A DNA stretch of 32,236 nucleotides, from NCBI RefSeq assembly GCF_012396505.1, contig NZ_JAAXPN010000012.1, positions 1 through 32,236 of the forward strand. The letters run 5' to 3'. The stretch comes from Periweissella fabalis. GTDB lineage: Bacteria > Bacillota > Bacilli > Lactobacillales > Lactobacillaceae. The position numbers and the translations under genes were made by a program. The notes below the pieces were generated by a model. That model saw nothing but the letters and a program-made list of their open reading frames with translations, did no database searches and was not told the DNA's origin. Positions 13,584 through 21,490 of the stretch are shown in pieces (position 1 is the first letter of the stretch; each line of letters opens with the position of its first letter).

Positions 13584-14684
13584 ATGGCAGGTAAAAATAA
13601 GGCACAACGAGCATTAAATAAACAACGATTAAATGAGTTAGAACACACACCAGCATTACTTGAAGCAATCGTAAATCACAAGAGTTTTGAGATCTATTCA
13701 AATCAATTACATGCTAATTTACGGAAACGCAATTTCGGAATGTACGTTGAAAAACATTATTATGACGGTGATTTATTATTCAGCACTTTGAATCAGCTCA
13801 AGGGGTTAGATATGCCGATTGATGAAATGATTGAATTATTTAGAGCAGATGATAAGGATATGGGGTGGAAAATCTATTGGGGTATGAAGAGATTTTTCTA
13901 TGATTATGTAAACAATAAGAACAATTTCACCAGTGAATGGGATCCAGTATTTGATGACACACCAGATGAGGGTGCAGAAGGTATGAATGTTAAATTGATT
14001 GATGAAGCAGTTGATTTGATTGAAAATATAATGAATCAAGGTAAAGGACGTGATGAATTAATTGAGACATTAAAACATGGTAGCACCATGAGTAATTTAG
14101 CTTTTACTCAAAAATTAACGCAGTTACGCAAGAATGATAAATTCACTACCATGATTAATCAGCGTAAAACTAAATCACTGGTTGAACAGTTTGAGTTGAT
14201 TAATTCAATCATTGAATTGGTTGAAGATGAAGATAGTGATTTGAGAAAAGTCTCAACTATCATGAAGCAAGCACCAGATTATTTTGAAGAATTAATTTAT
14301 AAATCACGTGCTAAATATGTGATTACATTATTCAATAATTTTGCTGGAGCTGATGCTAGAGGTTCAATTGGGTTATTAGACCAATACAAATTGATTAATA
14401 CACTATACATCGAGCGTGAACGATTGGTTAAGGTATTAGGTTTTAATCCAAATGTAACAGCGTATGTTGAACCACCAATGACACTAAATGAAGCTATTAA
14501 GAGTTATGTTAAGCATGGATATACTAATAACACTGGTAGTAAATTGAGCAAACTCAAGACACGAGAAGAGCGTGAACAGTTATTGAGTGATGTTGATTTA
14601 CTAAGTGATGAAGAGTTTAAGAATCGCTATGGATTAGTACGTAAGGGATTGAACAAGGCGATTAAATTCGTTATGAATAAATGA
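13584..14684 (+). CDS. Putative sigma-factor-like regulator, paralog 2, with shared C-terminal module
   Basis: The 366-residue protein is alignable with the 12637 protein. LLFSTLNQLK...DDKDMGW matches LLFETLGRFK...EDKDLSW, and the N-terminal helices correspond (LEAIVNHKSFEI versus LETLINSRAFKT). The region-4-like HTH is weaker (ELIETLKHGSTMSNLAFTQK). The C-terminal ~49 residues (LLSDVDLLSDEEFKNRYGLV, then RKGLNKAIK) match the tail module of the helicase and the 9817 HNH protein, and paralog 1 lacks them. AAGGAG precedes the ATG. It is probably transcription-related; confidence in sigma function is limited. Confidence 0.4.
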   Translation: MAGKNKAQRALNKQRLNELEHTPALLEAIVNHKSFEIYSNQLHANLRKRNFGMYVEKHYYDGDLLFSTLNQLKGLDMPIDEMIELFRADDKDMGWKIYWGMKRFFYDYVNNKNNFTSEWDPVFDDTPDEGAEGMNVKLIDEAVDLIENIMNQGKGRDELIETLKHGSTMSNLAFTQKLTQLRKNDKFTTMINQRKTKSLVEQFELINSIIELVEDEDSDLRKVSTIMKQAPDYFEELIYKSRAKYVITLFNNFAGADARGSIGLLDQYKLINTLYIERERLVKVLGFNPNVTAYVEPPMTLNEAIKSYVKHGYTNNTGSKLSKLKTREEREQLLSDVDLLSDEEFKNRYGLVRKGLNKAIKFVMNK

Positions 14685-14688
14685 TTGA

Positions 14689-14717
14689 GTCACACCAGTT
14701 ATTGGTGTGACTTTTTT
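14689..14717 (+). terminator. Terminator closing the middle operon
   Basis: GTCACACCA and TGGTGTGAC form a 9-bp stem around GTTAT, followed by six T. It separates the middle genes from the packaging genes. Confidence 0.85.
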
Positions 14718-14738
14718 GTTATGTGAAAGGTGTATAAG
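14717..14738 (+). promoter_or_regulatory. Class II promoter-like motif, degenerate copy
   Basis: TGTTAT-GTG-AAAGGTGTATAAG keeps the layout and the TGTATAAG part but departs at three positions. It is 29 bases upstream of the packaging HNH ATG. Confidence 0.45.
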
Positions 14739-14766
14739 ATGTATAGATTTAAGGGAGGATTTATAT

Positions 14767-15288
14767 ATGCCGAGAGTAAAGTATTGTAATCACAAAGGGT
14801 GTCAGGTGTTAGTTCCAGCTAGTGAAAGATGGTGTGATAAGCACAAACCTAAGTTTGATGTTAAGAAAGTTATTGGTGATGAAAGAGCTCAAGCGGTTTA
14901 TAAAAGAATGGCGAACAAAGAATATAACGAGAATAAGCGGGATCAAGATGCTAACAAGTTTTATAATTCGAGTTCGTGGAGGCAGATTAGGGGTTATGTT
15001 GTAGCCAGAGATATGAACACTTGTCAGGTATGTGGGAATGTAAACACAAACAGAAAGATTGTTGACCACATTCATAGACTCAAGAGTTCAGGTGATGAAC
15101 GTTTGGACACTAACAACTTATGGACGTTGTGTTATAAGTGCCACGACATTAAGACCACACAAGAACAACAGATTGAACAGCGTTCAGATGGTGAAAATGT
15201 TTTAAAGAATGCGACCAAAGATTGGTGGAAGTTCAATATTCAACACGAGATTGACCGTAGAAAACACACATCACAGAATCGATTTTAA
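14767..15288 (+). CDS. Packaging-associated HNH endonuclease
   Basis: The HNH core is TCQVCG, KIVDHIHRL, then DTNNLWTLCYKCHDIK, with two CxxC zinc pairs, the catalytic DH and the N/H positions. An N-terminal cysteine cluster (C7, C12, C23, H26) may bind a second zinc. In HK97-like siphophages with cohesive ends, an HNH protein encoded just before the terminase genes is needed for specific cos cleavage by the terminase. I use the ATG at 14767, with GGGAGGA upstream. The cos candidate lies about 80 bases beyond its stop. Confidence 0.85.
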   Translation: MPRVKYCNHKGCQVLVPASERWCDKHKPKFDVKKVIGDERAQAVYKRMANKEYNENKRDQDANKFYNSSSWRQIRGYVVARDMNTCQVCGNVNTNRKIVDHIHRLKSSGDERLDTNNLWTLCYKCHDIKTTQEQQIEQRSDGENVLKNATKDWWKFNIQHEIDRRKHTSQNRF

Positions 15289-15365
15289 GGGCATTTTAAG
15301 CGTGTTTGAGAGCGTTTAGATTTTTGTGGAATAGTTGTCAGAAATCGCTTTAGAATGGATTATAC

Positions 15366-15394
15366 CCCCGCTAGTATGCCAGTAAGGATAGCGG
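15366..15394. other. Candidate cos (packaging cut) region
   Basis: The 222-bp gap 15289-15510 holds an unusually GC-rich block with the dyad CCGCTA (15368-15373) ... TAGCGG (15389-15394). A poly-T tract and the G-rich AAAAGGGGTGGGTCAGCTCACC follow. The position between HNH and terS is where cohesive-end phages of this kind carry cos. The cut position and overhang cannot be read from sequence. Confidence 0.4.
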
Positions 15395-15510
15395 TTGTAC
15401 ACAATCGTCAAAGTTTTTTTGCGGTGCAAATTAAAAAAGTTTTTTAAAAGGGGTGGGTCAGCTCACCTTATACATAATAAATCACAAATCGAAAGGATAA
15501 TATAAAAATT

Positions 15511-16047
15511 ATGAGTAAAGTAATGAAATTAACGACTGATGAAACCAGCCGAGCAGACCAACGAGAACGAACCAGCGAGTTAATCGCACAAACTGAAAAC
15601 ATGGCAAATTTATCAACTAAAGCACCCGATAATTTATCAGGTATCGCAAAAGATTGTTGGGAAAAATTAGTTCCAATGTTGAACCAATCAGGGTTTGTTA
15701 AAGCGTTAGATAGTTCATTGATTGAATTATTTTGTATTAACGTAGAAATGTATAAATTGGCTTATGAATCAATCAAAACTGATGGTATTCAACAAGCCGT
15801 TTACACCGACAAAACATCACCCACAACTGGTGAAGTCGTTTCATCACAATTTCAAGGTTTCAAACGCAATCCAGCAACTCAAATTATTGATTCAGCAACG
15901 GCTAAGATTAATTCATTAAGTGGTTTATTAGGACTCACACCACAATCAAGAGCAAGTTTATTGGCTCAAGTTGGTAATAGTGAACCAGAACAATCATTGG
16001 CTGATTTATTGAATGCCCCAGATGAATTAGAAACCGAGGAATTTTAA
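15511..16047 (+). CDS. terS: Terminase small subunit (P27 family)
   Basis: The 178-residue protein has the P27-type pattern: LSGIAKDCWEKLVPMLNQSG, LIELFCINVEMYKLA, then NPATQIIDSATAKINSLSGL and GLTPQSRASLL. It recognises the packaging site and delivers DNA to the large subunit. It overlaps terL by one base at TAATG, so translation is coupled. AAAGGATA precedes the ATG. Confidence 0.85.
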   Translation: MSKVMKLTTDETSRADQRERTSELIAQTENMANLSTKAPDNLSGIAKDCWEKLVPMLNQSGFVKALDSSLIELFCINVEMYKLAYESIKTDGIQQAVYTDKTSPTTGEVVSSQFQGFKRNPATQIIDSATAKINSLSGLLGLTPQSRASLLAQVGNSEPEQSLADLLNAPDELETEEF

Positions 16048-17951
16048 TGATTGAAAAAATTGATTTCACAAAAAAAGATACCAATGTAATTGATACCTAT
16101 CAACGATTAAAAGCACAAGGTGCATTTGATGATGTGATTGCTAAATATCGAGATCCAGCCACACGTTATTCGGTTATGATACTTGAGGAAAAAGTTCAAT
16201 CAAGTTATATGATTAAATTGGATTCGTTCCGCCACTTACAGGACTTACGGCGGATTGATGAAGATGATGAATTTGAATATACATACTCACTTGATGAAGT
16301 TAGAAAGATTATTAATTTTTCTAAGCTAGTACCCGATGTAAGCATTGGTTCACCATTGCCACTTATGTTATGGCAACAATCGTTTTTAGCTAAGTGTTTT
16401 GGTTGGAGAGATAAAAAAGGTGAGAAACGTTATACAAAAGTAATGCTTAGTATTGCACGTACAAATGGGAAAACTTACTTGAGTAATATCATTAACGCTT
16501 ATTCATTCATAGTTGAAGCTGATGGATTGTTTAACCAAGATTTGGCGTATGTGGCAAATACAAACACACAAGCGAAAAAAGGTTTTAGTTATATCAGAAC
16601 AACGTTCATGGCATTAGCTGAAATACCAGCTTTTAAAAAGTTGTTTAAAGAAAGACAAATAGACATTTTAGATGACAAAATCATTGAACGAAAAGCACAA
16701 AACAAATTGATGCGTATGAGTCAGGAAGCAGGACGATTTGATGCGTTTCACTTTATCGCCGTAACGGCTGATGAAGTTGGTGATAATAAGAATATGGGTA
16801 AGATTAAAACCAATAATGGACAAATCACGAGTGGACAAGTTCAAACGGCGAACCATCAATATTTACAAATATCAACGGCGTACCCGAGCTCAAATAGTTA
16901 TATGTATGCTGATGAACAAATGATGAAAATTGCAATGCAAAAAGATTACTCACGTGATTTAGATAATTATTTAATGACTGTCTATGAACAAGATTCACTT
17001 GATGAAACACAAGATCCAGATAGTTGGATTAAATCAAACCCAATTCTAGGACTTGAAGAAAAACGTGAACAAATGATTAAATCACTAATCAGCGAACGTG
17101 ACAACAAGATGGCTGATGGTTCAATCACAGAATTTCAAAATAAAAATCTAAACATGTGGCTTCAAGTAGCTGAAAATAAATATCTTGATTTAGAAGATAT
17201 TCAATCATCGGTAGTTGATACACCACCAATTGATATTGTTGGACGTGAATGTTTTGTTGGTTTTGATAAAGCAAAAATGGGTGATACATCAGCAATTGTC
17301 TTTGCATTCCCTTATAAAGAAAACAATAAAGACATGTGGTATTTGTATGAACATTCATGGATTCCACTTGCTCAATCACAAAATAATATCGCTTTAAAGA
17401 TGAAGCAGGATAATGTTAATTATCTTGAAGCCGAGGAACAAGGATTTGCAACAATTGCCAGAAATGAATATGGATATATCAATGATGATGAAATTTTTGA
17501 GTGGTTTATGGAATTTGTTGAGAACAATCAGTTAGATATAAAATTCTTTAATTATGATGCTTATTCTGCCGAGATGTTTATTCAAAAGTTGGATAATTTA
17601 ACTGATTTAAATCTAATGCCAGTGCGACAAGGTACTAAATCACTTGATAAACCAACTGATTTTTTCCGCCAGTTGATGCACACAAAGAGTATTAAGTTCT
17701 TAAATGATGAAATGATGATTCATTCACTAAAAAATGCAATTCTTTTGTTTGATAACAACGGAATAAAGATTGATAAAGATCACGCTAACACCAAGATTGA
17801 TATTGTCGATTCAATAATTGATATTTTTTATTCCGCTATTTACTATGCCAGCGGTATTAAAGTTGAAAACAAGAAAGAAAAAGAATCACCATTCAGTGGT
17901 ATGAGTAGTGAACAAATCAATGATTATTTCACTAATGATTTTAGTTTTTAA
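16047..17951 (+). CDS. terL: Terminase large subunit
   Basis: The 634-residue protein is the DNA-packaging motor. The ATPase domain has an adenine-binding segment (PLMLWQQSFLAKCFGW) and an atypical Walker A, SIARTNGKT (about residues 136-143). A Walker B follows (FHFIAVTADEVGD). The C-terminal nuclease begins with FVGFDKAKMGDTSAIVF (about residue 405), whose aspartates would bind metal, and ends with a DSIIDIFYSA segment. The length is normal for HK97-like terminases. A terminator follows at 18088-18124. Confidence 0.9.
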   Translation: MIEKIDFTKKDTNVIDTYQRLKAQGAFDDVIAKYRDPATRYSVMILEEKVQSSYMIKLDSFRHLQDLRRIDEDDEFEYTYSLDEVRKIINFSKLVPDVSIGSPLPLMLWQQSFLAKCFGWRDKKGEKRYTKVMLSIARTNGKTYLSNIINAYSFIVEADGLFNQDLAYVANTNTQAKKGFSYIRTTFMALAEIPAFKKLFKERQIDILDDKIIERKAQNKLMRMSQEAGRFDAFHFIAVTADEVGDNKNMGKIKTNNGQITSGQVQTANHQYLQISTAYPSSNSYMYADEQMMKIAMQKDYSRDLDNYLMTVYEQDSLDETQDPDSWIKSNPILGLEEKREQMIKSLISERDNKMADGSITEFQNKNLNMWLQVAENKYLDLEDIQSSVVDTPPIDIVGRECFVGFDKAKMGDTSAIVFAFPYKENNKDMWYLYEHSWIPLAQSQNNIALKMKQDNVNYLEAEEQGFATIARNEYGYINDDEIFEWFMEFVENNQLDIKFFNYDAYSAEMFIQKLDNLTDLNLMPVRQGTKSLDKPTDFFRQLMHTKSIKFLNDEMMIHSLKNAILLFDNNGIKIDKDHANTKIDIVDSIIDIFYSAIYYASGIKVENKKEKESPFSGMSSEQINDYFTNDFSF

Positions 17952-17954
17952 AAA

Positions 17955-17976
17955 TGCAACACCAAACATGTATAAG
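17955..17976 (+). promoter_or_regulatory. Class II promoter-like motif, copy 3 (no gene follows)
   Basis: TGCAAC-ACC-AAACATGTATAAG starts 4 bases after the terL stop. The next signal is a terminator at 18088-18124 with no ORF between, so it would drive only a short RNA. Confidence 0.6.
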
Positions 17977-17982
17977 ATTGGT

Positions 17983-18124
17983 ACTAATAAGTACGAGTTT
18001 TAAATTTCAAATCTTCCATTGGTTCAAAATTTAAAATCAATTTTCTTTTGTTCAAGCATTGTTTTAAATCTTCCTTTCAATAAATCACGAAAAGCCTATG
18101 AACATTGTTTCATGGGCTTTTTGT
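17983..18124 (+). ncRNA. Candidate ~140-nt RNA between terL and the small membrane gene
   Basis: It is bounded by the class II motif at 17955-17976 and an intrinsic terminator. It has no ORF with a ribosome site and contains repeated AAATCTTCC words and a partly self-complementary TTGAACC-like stretch. Its existence rests on the promoter assignment. Confidence 0.35.
18088..18124 (+). terminator. Terminator downstream of terL
   Basis: AAAAGCCTATGAA pairs with TTCATGGGCTTTT (one mismatch/wobble), followed by a T run. Confidence 0.8.
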
Positions 18125-18146
18125 GTACCACAAATTAATCAATTTT

Positions 18147-18168
18147 TGCAACTAAAAACATGTATAAG
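18147..18168 (+). promoter_or_regulatory. Class II promoter-like motif, copy 4 (head operon)
   Basis: TGCAAC-TAA-AAACATGTATAAG matches the shared pattern. The start codon at 18202 is 34 bases downstream, and this motif appears to drive the portal-to-tail operon. Confidence 0.65.
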
Positions 18169-18201
18169 AAGTATGAAAAAGTTACGAAAGGAGGACTTAA
18201 A

Positions 18202-18387
18202 TTGAACAAATTAGACATTTTAAACAAACAAATTTTATCAATTTTACCAATGATTTTGTTCCTAGCTGGTTTGGTTGCGTTAGTCGTTGCTGGTTGGTTA
18301 TTTAACACAATTATTGGACTGATTGTTTTAGGTATTTGCTTAATCTTTGTTGGTTACATCGTTAGTCCACAAGGTGGGGTTAAATGA
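18202..18387 (+). CDS. Small two-TM phage protein between terL and portal (DUF1056-like)
   Basis: I start at the TTG at 18202 because AAAGGAGG lies 8 bases upstream. An in-frame ATG at 18160 falls inside the promoter motif. The 61-residue product has two hydrophobic helices (ILSILPMILFLAGLVALVVA and TIIGLIVLGICLIFVGYIV). Small membrane proteins in this slot are common in lactic acid bacteria siphophages; their role in head assembly is not established. Its end overlaps the portal start (ATGA). Confidence 0.65.
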   Translation: MNKLDILNKQILSILPMILFLAGLVALVVAGWLFNTIIGLIVLGICLIFVGYIVSPQGGVK

Positions 18388-19484
18388 TTAATCCATTTAC
18401 TAAGTTTACACGTAGCCAATATTTACCAAGTGGAAATTCAAGTGTTCCATTCATGATTTCAAACGGTGTGTTAATGCCAAACGGTGATTGGACTAATGCA
18501 TCAAGTGCTTTACAAAATAGTGATGTTTATTCGATTATTTCGAAAATTTCAGGTGATATTTCACTTATGAAATTCAAGACTAATGAACCATTTTTATCAG
18601 TCTTAAATAAGCCAAGCAAAATGATTTCTTCATTTAACTTTTGGCAATCAGTAGTTGCTCAAATGTTGTTAAGCGGTAATTCATATGTGGTGATTAACAA
18701 AGATTCAAAAGGTGTGATTACTAACTTAGAGCTAGTACCGACTCAAAATGTGAACGTAGTTTTGGCTGATAATTCAGCAGATATTACTTACAAAGTTAAT
18801 TACACAGATGGACGACCACAAACCATTTACACCAGTGATGAAATGTTGCATTTCCGTTGCTTTGCTAGTGGTGTTGGAACGGATAGCCAATGGGTTGGTG
18901 TTAGTCCGTTAATGAGTTTGGTTAATGACTTAAACATTTCTGATTACAGTAAAAAGTTATCACTTTCAACATTAAAAAATGCAATCAATCCAAGTGCCAT
19001 CATTACAGTTCCCGATGCAATTTTGAGTGCTGAAAATAAAAACAACATTAGAAACGCATATGAAGCACAAATGACAGGTGACAACACAGGTAAAGCGTTG
19101 ATCCTTGACCAAAGTGCCAAGTTAAGCACCGTTTCAATTGATTCAAATATTGCTAATTTCCTAAACAACGCTGATTTTTCACGTGACCAAGTAGCAAAAG
19201 CATTTGGGGTTTCATCGAGTTATCTCAATGGTAATGGTGATGCTCAATCAAGTTTAGACATGGCACAAAACATGTACTTTACGAGCTTACAAACCTATAT
19301 GGCAAGTATTACATCAGAACTTGAATCAAAGTTAGGTGTGCCAGTTGGATTATCAATTGAAACCTTAGTTGATCCCACGAACCAATCGCTATTCAACAAC
19401 TTGATTAAGTTAAGCACTGGTTCAAATCCAGTGTTCACATCAGAACAAACACAACAAATTCTTACAGAAAAAGGACTTATTTAA
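18384..19484 (+). CDS. Portal protein (HK97 family)
   Basis: The 366-residue protein has the family pattern: NSDVYSIISKISGDISLMKF near the N-terminus, WQSVVAQMLLSGNSYVVIN, then LSTLKNAINPSAIITVP and the C-terminal FGVSSSYLNGNGDAQSSLDM. Twelve copies form the ring through which DNA enters the head and to which the tail attaches. It is slightly shorter than many relatives. It overlaps the upstream gene by 4 bases and is followed by the protease-capsid gene after 1 base. Confidence 0.9.
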   Translation: MINPFTKFTRSQYLPSGNSSVPFMISNGVLMPNGDWTNASSALQNSDVYSIISKISGDISLMKFKTNEPFLSVLNKPSKMISSFNFWQSVVAQMLLSGNSYVVINKDSKGVITNLELVPTQNVNVVLADNSADITYKVNYTDGRPQTIYTSDEMLHFRCFASGVGTDSQWVGVSPLMSLVNDLNISDYSKKLSLSTLKNAINPSAIITVPDAILSAENKNNIRNAYEAQMTGDNTGKALILDQSAKLSTVSIDSNIANFLNNADFSRDQVAKAFGVSSSYLNGNGDAQSSLDMAQNMYFTSLQTYMASITSELESKLGVPVGLSIETLVDPTNQSLFNNLIKLSTGSNPVFTSEQTQQILTEKGLI

Positions 19485-19485
19485 T

Positions 19486-21177
19486 ATGGCAGATATTCGC
19501 ACAATGCCAATTAATGTTGAAGCAACACGTGATTCAACGACAAATGAGATGAAAGTACAAGGGTATGCACTTGAATTTAACAAGCCATCACAACCTTTAC
19601 CATTCATTGAATACATCGAGCCACAAGCACTTGATGATGTTGATTTATCAGATGTGTTGTTGTTATTCGGACATGAGTACAACTCAATACTAGCTAAAAC
19701 AACGGCAGGAACATTGAGTTTAAAGGTTGATGAAAATGGTTTGTGGTTTAGTGCCACATTGCCAGATACCAGCTTAGGACATGACACGTACAACAACATT
19801 TTGAACGGCAATTTAAGTGGTATGAGTTTTGGATTCAACATCGCTGATGATGATTGGACAGTTGATTCAGACACGAACAACACAATTCATATCATCAAAA
19901 AAATTGAAAGTATTAGTGAAATTAGTGTGACACCAATTCCCGCTTACACAGAAACGAGTATTGAAGTTACACGTTCACTTGAAAAATTTAAAAAACAATC
20001 AAAAAGGAGCAATCAACAAATGAGTAATGAAGATTTAATTTCAGCTTTGACCGCTTTGTTATCACAACAACAAGCACCAGTTGAAGATGAACCAGTTGAT
20101 GAAATTGACGTTGACGAAACACCAATTGAACCAGCAGATGAAACACCAGTTGATGATGAATCAGTTGAACCAACTGATGAACCAGCTGATAAAGAACCAG
20201 AACCAGCTAAGGACACAACACGAGATACTGAATCAGAAGTTAAACCACAACCTAAAAAAGAAAATAAACGTTCAAAGGAGAACAAAATGGCAACAGTAAT
20301 TTCAGAACCACAAATCAGTGAAGAAGTTCGTTCTTTCAAATCATTCTTAAAAGGTGAAAAGCGTGATGCTGGTTCAGCATTCACAACCGTAGACGGTGGG
20401 GCAATCATTCCTAGTGAAGTATTGGCCGCTTATAAAGCACCAGCAAATGCTAACTTGCTTTCAAGTTTGGTAAACCGTATTCAAGTTACCGCACCAACTG
20501 GTAAGTTGCCAGTATTGGCTAAAGCATCAGCACGCTTGGTATCAGCTCAAGAAGGAATTGATAACCCAGCAATCGCTAAGGCTCAACTTTCAGCAGTCAA
20601 CTATGACGTTACAACATACCGTGGACAATTACCAATCACCCTTGAAATGGCTGATGATTATGAAGGTATCACTGCATTGTTGGCTCAATACGTGCAAGAT
20701 GTTGTAGCACAAACTGAACAATACGGTATCGGTTCAGTGTTGCAAAAGGCAACCCCAGTTTCAGCAACATCAGTTGATGACATTAAGCAAGCATTCAACA
20801 CTGGTTTGAGTAATTACACTGATAAATCATTTGTTGTAACTGAATCATTCTACAACGCCATTGATACCGCTAAGGACGCTCAAGGACGTTACTTATTGCA
20901 AGATTCAATCGCATCAGTTAGTGGTAAGGTTTTACTTGGCGCTCCACTTGTAGTTGTTGAAGATGATGTACTTGGTGGCGGTTCTAAAGCGTTCATCGGT
21001 TCAGTTAAATCATTCGCACTTGAAGCCGTTAAGGATAATGTTTCAGTTCAATGGCAACGTAATGAAGACTTTACCACTAACTTGGGTGCGGCTTTACGTG
21101 CTGATTTCAAAGTTGCTGATAAAGCCGCTGGTAAGTTCATCACATTTGCACCAGTTCAAGCCCCAGCAGGCAAGTAA
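19486..21177 (+). CDS. Prohead protease fused in frame to major capsid protein
   Basis: One uninterrupted 563-codon frame holds three parts. Residues 1-165 are an S78/HK97-type prohead protease, with FGHEYNSILAKT (the catalytic His region) and NGNLSGMSFGF (the catalytic Ser region). Residues 179-267 are an acidic low-complexity spacer rich in Glu/Asp-Pro repeats, in the place of the scaffold-like delta domain. Residues 268-563 are an HK97-fold capsid protein (GGAIIPSEVL, TYRGQLPITLEMADDY, LGGGSKAFIGSV). Strong internal ribosome sites precede in-frame ATG codons at 20020 and 20287, so capsid can also be made alone. Cleavage at the spacer by the protease is the other route. Confidence 0.9.
   Translation: MADIRTMPINVEATRDSTTNEMKVQGYALEFNKPSQPLPFIEYIEPQALDDVDLSDVLLLFGHEYNSILAKTTAGTLSLKVDENGLWFSATLPDTSLGHDTYNNILNGNLSGMSFGFNIADDDWTVDSDTNNTIHIIKKIESISEISVTPIPAYTETSIEVTRSLEKFKKQSKRSNQQMSNEDLISALTALLSQQQAPVEDEPVDEIDVDETPIEPADETPVDDESVEPTDEPADKEPEPAKDTTRDTESEVKPQPKKENKRSKENKMATVISEPQISEEVRSFKSFLKGEKRDAGSAFTTVDGGAIIPSEVLAAYKAPANANLLSSLVNRIQVTAPTGKLPVLAKASARLVSAQEGIDNPAIAKAQLSAVNYDVTTYRGQLPITLEMADDYEGITALLAQYVQDVVAQTEQYGIGSVLQKATPVSATSVDDIKQAFNTGLSNYTDKSFVVTESFYNAIDTAKDAQGRYLLQDSIASVSGKVLLGAPLVVVEDDVLGGGSKAFIGSVKSFALEAVKDNVSVQWQRNEDFTTNLGAALRADFKVADKAAGKFITFAPVQAPAGK
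20003..20022 (+). promoter_or_regulatory. Internal ribosome binding site and start for the delta-capsid product
   Basis: AAAAGGAG lies 10-11 bases before an in-frame ATG at 20020 (MSNEDLIS). It would yield a spacer-plus-capsid protein of 385 residues without the protease. Confidence 0.6.
20274..20289 (+). promoter_or_regulatory. Internal ribosome binding site and start for mature-size capsid
   Basis: AAAGGAG, a 6-base spacer and ATG at 20287 (MATVISEPQ) form a near-ideal initiation site inside the fused frame. It would give a 296-residue capsid protein, normal for mature HK97-type capsids. Confidence 0.7.
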
Positions 21178-21196
21178 TTAGATAAGGAGGTTGTAG

Positions 21197-21490
21197 ATGA
21201 AACCAGAAGATTTAATTGCTGAATTAAACCTTGATGAATCAGATGAGACAACTCAACTGATTACCAATTTGATTGAAACATCAAAGGTTATTGTAAGCCA
21301 AGCGGTTAATTCAAAGGTTGATCAAACAATCTTTGAGGCTGATTTAGTTTATCAACGTGCGATTATGACGCTTGCAACTCAAATGTTTTATGACCGTACA
21401 CTTGATGGTGGCTTATCGCTTGGATTAAAAATGTTGATTGAAAATTTACAAGGAAAGTTTATTGGTGGCGTAAATGAACTCACTAAATAA
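21197..21490 (+). CDS. Head-tail connector (gp6-like)
   Basis: The 97-residue helical protein has the pattern of HK97 gp6-like adaptors: TTQLITNLIETSKVIVSQAV near the N-terminus and a later LVYQRAIMTLATQMFYDRT. It forms a ring under the portal and prepares it for the stopper. AAGGAGG precedes the ATG. It overlaps the next gene by 17 bases. Confidence 0.8.
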   Translation: MKPEDLIAELNLDESDETTQLITNLIETSKVIVSQAVNSKVDQTIFEADLVYQRAIMTLATQMFYDRTLDGGLSLGLKMLIENLQGKFIGGVNELTK

